A stretch of 64,000 nucleotides of DNA from Aldrovandia affinis (taxonomy: Eukaryota; Chordata; Actinopteri; Notacanthiformes; Halosauridae). Shown piece after piece: positions 10,794 to 19,984 of this stretch; position 1 is the stretch's first letter, and every line of letters begins with the position of its first letter. The position numbers and the translations under genes were made by a program. The notes beneath the pieces are model-generated. The model had not been told where the DNA came from. It ran no database searches and saw nothing but the letters and a program-made list of their open reading frames with translations. The stretch covers positions 7,012,001 to 7,076,000 of the forward strand of contig JAINUG010000011.1 of NCBI GenBank assembly GCA_029706075.1, written 5' to 3'.

Positions 10794-11304
10794 TGGTGTC
10801 CCCAGGGATTGGGCGTAGGCAGGTTAGGAGGCAGTATTACCAACAAAATGATAATTTAATAAACGAATTCTGACAAACACATGGGTGGGGTCTTCAGGAG
10901 AATTGAAACACATAAAGTCCACAATCCTTATCTCGTCATCGTTGTCCATAATCCAATATCCAAATCCAGTTCAGTTCCTTAATCCAGTCCAGTAGTCGGT
11001 ACACAAAGGGGGGTCCTCAAACAATCCAGGTCAAACACGATAAACAATCCAAACACTTTTCTTCACACTCTCCACTCCACAACACTCTCCACAACAGCCA
11101 CCCTACTCCCTCTTAGTGTGACATGTATGAGTCCTTTAAATAGGCCTCCAAATCACCTTAATCTGTCCGTAGTCCCAATCGATTGACTCCATTCAGGTGT
11201 GGGACTGCGGGCTGCTGGGAAATGGAGTTGTTTCCTCTCCAGTGGCTCCCAAGAATTAAAGAGGCAGGCCGCCATTTCCTCGTCCTGCCCCTTGGGATGC
11301 CACA
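10794..11304 (-). mobile_element. Solo-LTR-like element
   Basis: Read on the minus strand, the block begins TGTGGCATCCC and ends GGGGACACCA, so it has TG...CA termini with short inverted ends. It is about 511 bp and contains a TATA-like CCTATTTAAAGG (plus-strand 11132-11143), followed at LTR-like spacing by T-rich and AATAAA-poor sequence. This fits a solitary LTR of a Ty3/Gypsy-type retrotransposon. No gag, pol, primer-binding site or second LTR is present. The flanks are TA-rich, so a target duplication cannot be judged. Confidence 0.5.
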
Positions 11305-11597
11305 ATATATTACCTGAAAACAATTTTTTCCAATGATATCAATTTTTTAATTAAACACCATTCAATCTGATATCTATGTTCACTGTGTTTAAAACACAAA
11401 CATTTGTGAATTTAATCTAAGTCTATACTTTCGAAATAACTTTTGCACGTAAAATATCAAATATATTGGCAGCAAAACTTTAATTTTATTAATAACCATC
11501 GCCGAATCTGCGTGAATTTTGTACATTAAGGGACTCCAACCCCGTGGTTTTCTGTTCGAATGACCAAGAAAAAACATTTACGGTAAGGAATTCGACG

Positions 11598-12294
11598 ATG
11601 GCTTCCTCCCTTGTTTCCTGCTTGGAGTGCAATATGTTTAGCATTAGTTCTGACGCCAAGTTTAGCGTAACTGGTATATGTAGTAAGTGTCAACTCAATT
11701 TAGAATTGGCTCAGAAAATAGTTGAGCTTGAGGACCGCGTCCGGACGCTTCGCCAGATTCAGGAAGGAGAGAGTTACATAGAGTCTTTTCTGCAAGCACC
11801 GAACGCACCAGGGAGTTAAAATAGCCCAGACATCAGTGCTATTACCCCGGCAGAGCCTTCACAGCAGCGTTTTGCCTTCAAGGGAGGCAGCGCCGTCCCA
11901 AGGAGGTAATACACCAAACTCATGAGAAAGTTTTCCCCACTCAGTAATACACCTACTGAGAAAGATCTGATTTTGGCGATTCCATTTGAGGATGAGGATA
12001 GAGTCACCAGCGACCATAGTCCAATGTTTGCCTGGGGCCAGAGCTACCGACGTGGAGGCAAACTTAAAGGTGCTAGCTAAGAATAATCGTAAATATTCAA
12101 AAATTATTATCCACGCTGGCACCAACGATGTTCGACAGTTGGAGATCACAAAAAATAATTTTGTTTCGGTGTGTAAGCTCGCTAAAACAATCAGTCGGGA
12201 AGTAATTATCTCCGGCCCTATCCCTGCTCGTAGGAGTGACGAAGTCTACAGTAGACTCACGTCGCTAAATCGCTGGTGCTCTTCTATTATCTAG
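11598..12294 (+). pseudogene. L2-type LINE ORF1 pseudogene (esterase-like)
   Basis: From the ATG at 11598 the frame reads MASSLVSCLECNMFSISSDA, followed by a second CSKC pair and a predicted helical stretch ELAQKIVELEDRVRTLRQIQ, stopping at 11819. In another frame, 11986-12294 gives LPGARATDVEANLKVLAKNN and then IIIHAGTNDVRQLE, which is the GxND block of SGNH-hydrolase/esterase domains known from ORF1 of CR1/L2 elements. ORF1 proteins bind the element RNA. The two parts are separated by stops and a frame change, so no full product is possible. Open frame downstream is lost by a stop at about 12294. Confidence 0.8.
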
Positions 12295-12400
12295 AAATGT
12301 TTCCCATAGTATAAACTCGCAAAATGTATGACCTCTCAGAGCGCTAGCCAGGCAGCAGACTTCTGGTCCTAAACTACTGTCTGCTAGCTTCCAAAAACCT

Positions 12401-15083
12401 GTGACTAGCTTAGCTATTGAGACTGTGTCTGTCCCTCGTTTTGGAAATGGTTTTAGAAGTAAAAAGCTATCTGAGCACACTGGCTGTCGTGGCATTTGTG
12501 TACATACTCTTATTTATATTAAAACCTCTCAGCCTGCAGTAAGTGTTGCCTGTAATAAGACGCATCTTATATGTGAATTGTTAAATGTTAGATCACTTTT
12601 CCCCAAGGTGGTTCTTGTGAACGAACTAATCACGGACCATAGTTTTGACCTGATTAGTTTAACTGACACCTGGCTTAGGCCTGCGTCTGTCCGGTAGAGG
12701 GGGCGGTGTTGCTGTGATTTTTTCGAAAAATCTTTGTTTCACACCTAAATGTGGGGATAAGTTCTCCTCTTTTGAATCGCTTGTTATGCTTTCTGGACGG
12801 TCAAAATATATAGTTACCTCAGTGCAATCCTTCCTCTTAGTAACTATTTATAGACCACCTGGACCGTATACTGTCTTTCTTTCTGAGTTTGCAGAGTTTT
12901 TATCAAGCTTGGCAACTATGGCAGATAAAGTTGTGATTGTTGGAGATTTCAACATACATGTTGATAATGACAGTGACCCTTTAGGACTGGCTTTTGCAGC
13001 TATTATTGACTGTTGGTTTTATTCAAAATATATCTTAACTAACCCACCGCCACAACCATACTTTAGATTTAGTCTTATCCTATGGTATCGATGTCGAGCA
13101 TATCATTGTGTCTCCCCATAATCCTGTACTATCGGATCACTTTTTATTACTTTTGAAATTCAGGTAAATATTCCTATTAATTCGGAACCTAGATACTATT
13201 CCAGCCGCTCTATAAATTAATTGACAGCTTCAAAATGTATAAACATACTTCCCGAATCGTTAGTATCAAGTCAGGACCCAAATAGCTTTTTGTCAATTGA
13301 TCATCAAACAGATGTGCTAAATCACATTTTACGGAATACACGTCGCACCCCTCAAGAGGAACAAATGCAATTTAGAGATTTTTCGCTCTGCTTGGAAGGA
13401 CAGCCTCATAGAATAATACAAGCCCTTATTACAGCTAGGTCATCGTACTTCTCTAAATTAATTGACCAGAATAAAAACAACCCAAGATTTCTATTTAACA
13501 CGGTAGCTAAACTGACAAAAAAACAGTCTTCAGTTTGCATCAGTTATCCTTCTAACTATAATTCCAATGACTTCATGAACTCGTTTACTGATAAGATTGA
13601 GACAATCAGAGAACAAATTATGAAAATGACTCCAATATCTAGCACTCCAACTCCCGAGATAGCACAGGGCTATCAGGAGCAGGGTTGCGTAGAGACCCTT
13701 GAGTTTTTCACTCCCTTGGATCTGGACAAATTTAGTAAACTGGTTATGTCCTCCAAATCATCTACATGTCTGTTAGACCCCATACCAACAAAGCTTATTA
13801 AAGAGCTTTTGCCTGTGCTAGGCCAGCCCATGTTAGATATCATAAATACATCCCTATTATTGGGTTGCGTACCTAGGTCTTTAAAAGTGGCAGTAATCAA
13901 GCCTCTTCTAAAGAAACCAAATCTTGATCCTGTTAATCTGAAGAACTATAGGCCCATTTCAAATCTTCCCTTTTTGTCAAAAAGTTTAGAGAAATCTGTA
14001 GCTCAACAATTAACTGCTTTCCTAAAAACGAATAATCTGTATGAAACACTACAATCAGATTTTAGACCAAACCATAGCACTGAGACGGCACTTATTAAAG
14101 TTGTAAATGACTTACTGTTAGCATTGGATACTGGTTGTGTTTCTATTCTAGTGCTCCTTGACATAAGTGCTGCTTTTGACACTATTGACACTATTGACCA
14201 GATTCTCCTTCATAGACTAGAAAACCAGGTTGGTTTGCGTGGACGGGCACTCTCATGGTTTAAATCATACTTATCAGACAGGTTTCAATTTGTGCAATTA
14301 GATCAAGAGTTCTCTGACTACTCTCAGGTTAAATATGGTATTCCACAAGGCTCAGTGCTGGGACCATTACTGTTCTCATTATACTTGCTACCACTGGGTA
14401 ATGTTATTCGTAAACATGGTGTGAATTTCCATTGCTATGCAGATGATACACAGCTGTACATATCAATGAAACCAGGTGAAATACTTAAACTCACTCAATT
14501 AGAGGCTTGTATCTCTGATATAAAGAATTGGATGACAGTAAATTTCTTGCTTTTAAATTCAGATAAAACAGAGATGATGGTTTTGGGCCCCAAAAAATGA
14601 AGGAACAAGTTGGATCTGCAGTTAAATGCAGGTGATTGCATAGTTACATCAAGTCTTATGGTTAAGAACCTTGGTTTTATTATTGATGAGGACCTTACAT
14701 TTGACACTCATATTAAAAACACTTCCAGAGTAGCTTTCTTTCACCTAAGAAACATAGCTCAAATTCGGCACATTCTGTCATTAGAGGATGCAAAAACCTT
14801 GATGCATGCTTTTGTCGCATCGAGGCTAGACTATTGTAATGCCTTATTATCCGGCTCCTCTAGTAGCTCTCTAAAGAGTCTTCAACTAGTACAGAATACA
14901 GCGGCATGTATTTTGACTAGATCCAAGAAGTATGAGCACATTACTCCAGTGTTAGCATCACTACATTGGCTTCCTATTAAATATCGGGCTGATTATAAAG
15001 TACTGTTGTTAACTTTTAAAGCAGTGAACGGACTTGCACCTTTATATCTGACCGAAATGATTGCCCCCTATAAGCCGACATGA
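12401..15083 (+). pseudogene. L2-type LINE ORF2 pseudogene (endonuclease and reverse transcriptase)
   Basis: The endonuclease motifs run in order across several frames: LLNVRSLFPK, LTDTWLRP, GRGGGVAVIF, TIYRPPGPY, VVIVGDFNIHVDN, and a shifted-frame SDHF near 13135. The reverse transcriptase is readable in 13221-14600: [24 protein letters not shown] (catalytic motif A), [16 protein letters not shown] and CYADDTQLY (catalytic motif C). The thumb and C-terminal part is in 14610-15083 (SRLDYCNALLSG, LHWLPIKYR, YLTEMI). A 9-bp tandem duplication, ACTATTGAC, at 14181-14198 follows motif A. Stops and frame changes at about 12697, 13121-13220 and 14600 separate the parts. Confidence 0.92.
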
Positions 15084-15983
15084 CTGCTTCGTTCACAAGA
15101 AGCCGGCCATCTATTACTCCCTAGAATTTTGAAAAGCACAGCTGGTGGTAGAGCCTTCTCTTTTAGAGCTCCTCTGTTGTGGAACGGTTTACCAAGGCAT
15201 GTTAGGGATTCGGACACAGTTTCAATTTTTAAGTGTAGATTAAAAACATATCTTTTCAGCCTAGCCTACTGCCAAACATAGTCTAGGTGGAGAGATGGAG
15301 AAGGCCGTGCCCTAGTGTCTTATGGAGTGAGAAACTTTCCATACTGTCACCTCCTCAATGTGTTACCACCACTGTTATGCTGGTTATCCTTGATCAGGTG
15401 TGGATGGTTTGGAACTCTCTCATGGCTGCGTGTTTTCTCTGTCCCTCTCCTAATAGGTATGCTGCCATAGCTTACACCTGTTGGGGCTATCTGTATACTT
15501 CCAATGCTTGTGCTCCCCTGCTCTTACATAATGCTACAGGCTATAGCACTGCTTTTTTTTCTGACTGCATGTTCTCTTCTCTGACTTGGCCTCTGACCTG
15601 CACCTGCCCCCGAGCCCTAGATCCTGCGAGAAGTGTGAGCTGCCCCCATCAACCCTCACCCCCACGCCAACCCCAGTTTCTGGATCTGGACCCTCTCCGC
15701 GTGGTTTAGCCCCCGCTGACTACCTAACTCAGAAAGGGGAAAGTCTTTCAGCCCTGAGCCACCTTGGACTGACTATGACATTGTCTTTTTTGGACATACC
15801 CTGTGCCATCCCCCCCTTTTAGTCTGGTTCCTCCCAAGGTTTCTCCCTACCAAGGGAGTTTTTCCTTGCCACTGTTGCCTTTAGGCTTGCTTTTGGGGGT
15901 CTAGGCCTGGGCTCCCCCTCTGTTAAGCATTTTGTGACAATTCTATTGTGAAAAGCGCTATACAAATAAATTTGATTTTGATT
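15084..15983 (+). mobile_element. 3' UTR of the L2-type LINE
   Basis: This segment follows the broken ORF2 and carries the typical L2 sequence blocks GGTTTCTCCCTACCAAGGGA, GTTTTTCCTTGCCACTGTTG and GAAAAGCGCTATACAAATAA before the TTTGAT tail. Open frames within it (for example 15287-15709) are proline/leucine-rich chance frames and not genes. Confidence 0.85.
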
Positions 15984-15992
15984 TGATATCAA

Positions 15993-17189
15993 CAAACAAA
16001 AAAAGATATTTTCTACATAGAAATATCTTTATTAATCTTGTATACCCATTAAAAACTGGCAGATCACCAGCACACTTCCACTGTAGCGCCACCGTCAGGG
16101 TGTGAGCTGAAACTGGATTTATTCTGGAACTGAATGCACCAATTAAAGGCTGTAACGCATGGCACAGTTGACCGCTGCAGGCTGTTCTGCCCCTGGCCGT
16201 CCTTGCGTTTAAGGCTTATCTTGATTTCAATAGGGAGAGTGCTGCTCCAAGTGTTCCTGGGAAATAGTTACTTAATTCATCGTGCAATCAGCCGACCATA
16301 TAATTTAAATACTACTCTGAGAATTAGAGTAATATTATGATAATTATTATGCCATTCAGTATAATAATTTCCTTCCTCCTTAAACGACTGGATATGGCTG
16401 CATAAAGGGGGCATACTGGAAGGATTTTAATTGCTTAATAAATTGGGTGAAAATAAAAAAAGGGAAAGGAAATCTGCCATTATATATGTATCGCGATTAA
16501 AGTAATAGCATAAAATAAACACATAAGTGAATTAACTGGACATGCTCACATCCTAGGTGCGAGGTGTACGGAGAACATCTACGGCATAAATGCCTTGGAT
16601 AGCCTTCTGACGCGGCCACAGAAGGTCAAAGGTCAAGGGGTTAAGCTTCCATTTCCTGTTCTTTACGCCGGCTTCTACGTCACGCATGCTCATAGGGTGG
16701 GCCTGGTCTTCTTCAACAGTACTGTCAGGTCTCTCTCCTGAGATGAGCTCTGATGCTTGGTATTGCAGCTTGGCACTACTAGTTTAGTTTAGTATAGTTT
16801 AGTTTAGTTTAGTATTCTTGCTCAAGGTGATGACCCCACAAGAACCATGATCTCACAAGCATTAAGTAAATAGTGAGTGATGGACTGCTTGTATGTCGAT
16901 AGTATGTTGTTAGGTCAATTTAACAGCTAGGATTAACCAAGAGGGTGCAGGTTCAAATCTAAGAATGCACACTGTTGCCGTATCCTCAAGCAAGGCACTT
17001 AATCCAAACTGAAACTAAATGATAAATGAAGAGAGGCTGGGATTCAAACAACATTTAACCTTAGCTGTTGGTGACTGATAAATAAGTTATTCTTTCAATG
17101 GAGATACAATGCTTTTACCTTCAATTTTAAAAACTCACTCACTTGTGTTTGTGCAAAAAAATTGCTTTTAGAGTCAGTTAATGAAAATG
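15993..17189. other. Mostly single-copy DNA; SINE scrap and TTTAG repeat
   Basis: No gene seen. A pentamer array of TTTAG units lies at 16781-16814. At about 16930-17040, AGGTTCAAATCTAAG and CTCAAGCAAGGCACTTAATC look like a decayed piece of the SINE family seen intact at 21419. A perfect nuclear-receptor DR1 site lies at 16623-16635. The remainder is unrecognised. Confidence 0.5.
16623..16635 (+). promoter_or_regulatory. DR1 nuclear-receptor site (candidate)
   Basis: AGGTCA-A-AGGTCA is a perfect direct repeat with one-base spacing, the consensus bound by RXR heterodimers, HNF4 and COUP-TF-type receptors. The sequence is exact, but function is inferred. There is no known promoter nearby. Confidence 0.35.
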
Positions 17190-17459
17190 ATCAAACATTT
17201 ACATTTTACATTTTAAGCATTTAGCAGACGCTCTTATCCAGAGCGACTTACAAGATGTGCATAAATACATGGTAGGAACAATCATAGTACATGCAAGAGA
17301 TCAGTGCAGTAATACAGTGATAGACATCATTGCAGGTATCTGCATACCATACCTGTAACACTGGGAAGGAAAACGTTAGTGTTTAAAAAAATAATTATTA
17401 TATTAAGTGGAGTAAGCAGGGGTATACAGTGTAGAGCAAGTAGGCAGTGGTGATGGCAA

Positions 17460-19090
17460 TTAGCTAGATGTACAGAGTTCAGTGGTAGTGGAGTCTGAAA
17501 AGGTGGGTTTTGATTGCTGAAGGTCGTTCCACCAGCGAGGGGTCAGTACAGAGAAGAGACGAGACCGCGAGGAGTGGCTGCCTGGCACCCGGAGGGATGG
17601 GGCAGTCAGTTTGCCAGAGGAGGTGGAGCGGAGGGGTCTGGCTGAGGTGTAGGGAGTGATGAGTGACTGGAGGTATGGGGGAGCAGTACCTCTAGCCACT
17701 TGAAAAGCAAGCACCAGTTATTTGAATCTGATGCGTGCTGTGATGGGGAGCCAGTGCAGAGAGGAGAGTAGAGGGGTGACGTGGGTGAACTTTGGCTGGT
17801 TGAACACCAGCCAAGCAGCAGCATTCTGTACCAGTTGCAGTGGCTTGATGGCACAGGCCGGTAGGCCTGCCAACAGGGAATTGCAGTAGTCCAGACATGA
17901 GATCACCAGGGCCTGGACCCGGAGTTGTGTGACCTCTTGGGTGAGGGACGGTCGGATCCTCCGGATGTTGTGGAGGGAGAATCGGCAGGTCCGAGTGATC
18001 GCTGCGATGTGGCCCAAGAAGCACAGCTGGTTGTCCAGGGTTACTCCTAGACTCCTGCAGACTGGGACGGAGACACTATGGAGCCTTCCACAGTGATTGA
18101 CGTATCAATTGTCGGGGAGCCCTTCGCTGGGAGGAAGAGCAGCTCTGTCTTCCCCAGGTTCAGCTTCAGGTGGTGGGTGGACATCCATGCGGAGATGTCA
18201 GCCAGGCATGCAGAGATCCGTGCCGGGACCTGGGTCTCAGGTGGAGAGAAGGAGAGAAAGAGTTGAGTGTCATCGGCATAACAGTGATAGGAAAAACCAT
18301 GAGCAGAGATAACAGAACCAAGTGACTTGGTGTACAGGGAGAATAGGACGGGGCCTAGCACCGAGCCCTGCGGGACTCCGGTAGAGAGGGTGTGGGGAGA
18401 GGAGAGTGTCCATCTAGCTAAATTGTCTTCACCACTGTCTACTTGTTCCACCTTTTAAAAAAAAAAAAAATGTACATTTTGTAAACATTGTAAAATACCT
18501 TTTCCTTCCCGGTGTTACAGGTATGGTACGCTGATGCCTGCAATGATGTCTATTGCTGTATTCCTGCACTGACTCAATTGATGCACATGTCAAGCGTCTG
18601 CTAAATGCTTAAAATGTAAATGTAAATGTAAATGTAGGAGAGGGATCCTCTCCAGGCCACCTGATAGGACCGGTCAGCCAGGTAGAACTCAAACCATGTC
18701 AATGCAGATCCAGAGATTCCCATCTCGACGAGAGATGAGAGCAGGATCTGGTGGTCCACGGTGTCGAATGCAGCTGACAGGTCTAGGAGGAGGAGGACGG
18801 AACTGAGGGATTGGGACTTTGCCACGTGAAGAGCCTCCGTGACCACAAGGAGAGCAGTTTCTGTGGAGTGGCCTGCCTTGAACCCAGACTGGTTAGGATC
18901 AAGCAGGCCATTCTGTAGGAGATGAGCAGACAGTTGGTTATAGACAGCCCGCTCGAGTGTTTTGGAGAGGATGGGAGGAGAGAGACAGGTCGGTAGTTTG
19001 AAATGACAGCAGGATTCAGAGAGGGTTTTTTGAGAAGGGGGACAACATGAGCGCGTTTGAGGGAGGAGGGGACAGAGCCAGAGGAAAGAG
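17460..19090 (-). pseudogene. LINE reverse transcriptase pseudogene
   Basis: In order on the minus strand: a fingers segment SVPSSLKRAHVVPLLKKPSL with NYRPVSLLP (about 18990-19090), LSKTLERAVYNQLSAHLLQN and GFKAGHSTETALL, then LLLLDLSAAFDTVDHQILLS (motif A, about 18750-18800). After the inserted fragment come [20 protein letters not shown] and CYADDTQLF (motif C, about 18250-18300). The thumb and C-terminal region includes CLDYCNSLLAGL and LHWLPITARIRFK (17718-17860), then PRWWNDL near 17520. It is interrupted by the 18407-18636 insertion and several frame changes, so it is inactive. Confidence 0.9.
18401..18642 (+). mobile_element. LINE 3'-end fragment inserted antisense into a relative
   Basis: The body 18407-18636 is the reverse complement counterpart of the 3' UTR at about 17190-17480: GGTGTTACAGGTATGGTACG and TGCAATGATGTCTATTGCTG match inverted sequence near 17310-17360. 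It ends with GTCTGCTAAATGCTT plus a TGTAAA tail, so it is a 5'-truncated copy in plus orientation. A short direct repeat, GGAGAG, flanks it (18401-18406 and 18637-18642). It carries a 14-base A run near 18456. Confidence 0.82.
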
Positions 19091-19429
19091 AGGAGTTAAT
19101 AACATTGGAATAACATTTATTTAAAACAATAGTATTGAAATAGTCAATAAAAAAAAATACAATTTCAATGCAATTTTTTCTTGAACTTTCTTATGCATTG
19201 TAGTTTGTACAATTAATGACAATAAGAAAGGAAACGTAGCGGCTTTTAACATTAAACACAAATGATAAACATTTGTTTAAACATTCCTTTGCTCATACTG
19301 TATGTATGGCCAAATATATATGTATTACACCTGCTATAACCAGTCTGCTGTGGTTGCTCCTATATTGCAAGAAGCAAGAATATTTTCTGAAATAGCAGAG
19401 GCTCTCACCTTATTTATGTTAATCAAAAT

Positions 19430-19916
19430 AGTTATTAGGAGTAATGAGTCTTATATAGAAAGATTTAGAAGCTCTTGAAAAAGTGCAAAGAAGGGCAACT
19501 AAATTGGTACCTGGTATTAAAGGTAAAGGTTTTGAGGATAGACTTAAGGCACTCAATCTATTCAAGCTTAGCAAAGGGAGACTTAGAGGGGATTTTATTG
19601 AGGTTTTTAAATTCCAGAAAGGGATTAACAAAGTGAGCTACCAAATATTTGTTGGGTTCAGTTTGGAAGTTTGGTTAGCAGAACAAGAGGCAACAGGTGG
19701 AAATTAGTTAAAGGAAAATTCTGCATGGATATTAGTATGTTTTTTTTACACAGAGAGTTGTCAATGCCTGGAACAGTTTGCCAGGTCATGTACTTGAGGC
19801 AGAAAGACCTGGGCTATTCAAGTCCAGGCTAGATGCAGTACTGGATACTTTTTAGCTTAGGATATGACGAACCTAGATGGGACCATTCTCGTCATTATGT
19901 ATTCTTATGTTCTTAG
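19430..19916 (+). mobile_element. CR1-like LINE 3' end
   Basis: The frame at 19470-19640 gives VQRRATKLVPGIKGKGFEDR and LRGDFIEVFKFQKGINK, the RLGL...RRLRGDLIEVYKI-like C-terminus of CR1/L3-type LINE proteins. The 3' UTR includes GTTGTCAATGCCTGGAACAG and ends ATTCTTATGTTCTTA, the short tandem tail. It is strongly 5'-truncated. A second copy of the same family is inverted at 56296-56574. Confidence 0.82.
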
Positions 19917-19984
19917 GTAATCATGTTAGCGCTCTGTGTGGCTTCATGGAATGACTTGATATAGAAATGCATTCTTTGATTATC

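Larger units (their letters stand above)
11334..15992 (+). mobile_element. L2-clade LINE, near full length, inactive
   Basis: A 4.6-kb non-LTR retrotransposon with ORF1 (zinc-knuckle-like start plus SGNH-esterase-like part), ORF2 (apurinic endonuclease plus reverse transcriptase) and a 0.9-kb 3' UTR. It ends with GAAAAGCGCTATACAAATAA and a TTTGAT-type tail, the classic L2 3' terminus. A 9-bp direct repeat, TGATATCAA, at 11334-11342 and 15984-15992 may be the target duplication, which would make this a full-length insertion. Multiple frameshifts and stops in both ORFs show it is dead. Confidence 0.9.
17190..19095 (-). mobile_element. L2-type LINE, 5'-truncated, minus strand
   Basis: Read on the minus strand it starts inside the reverse transcriptase and runs to a 3' end at about 17190 with TAAGTCGCTCTGGATAAGAG and GTCTGCTAAATGCTT, followed by a TGTAAA-type tail. 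The stem-loop-plus-short-tandem-tail pattern is that described for UnaL2-type L2 LINEs and for the SINEs that share their tail. The 5' part (endonuclease, ORF1) is missing. It differs clearly in sequence from the L2 copy at 11343. A piece of its own family is inserted at 18407-18636. Confidence 0.88.

Noticed and set aside
11334..11342. Alternative reading: TGATATCAA as chance match rather than target duplication
   Set aside because: Kept only as tentative support for the LINE boundary, because the sequence is short, AT-rich and overlaps the TTTGAT tail at the right end.
15287..15709. 140-codon frame after the LINE ORF2
   Set aside because: It lies in the L2 3' UTR, whose blocks are recognisable. 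The peptide is low-complexity and not a known domain.
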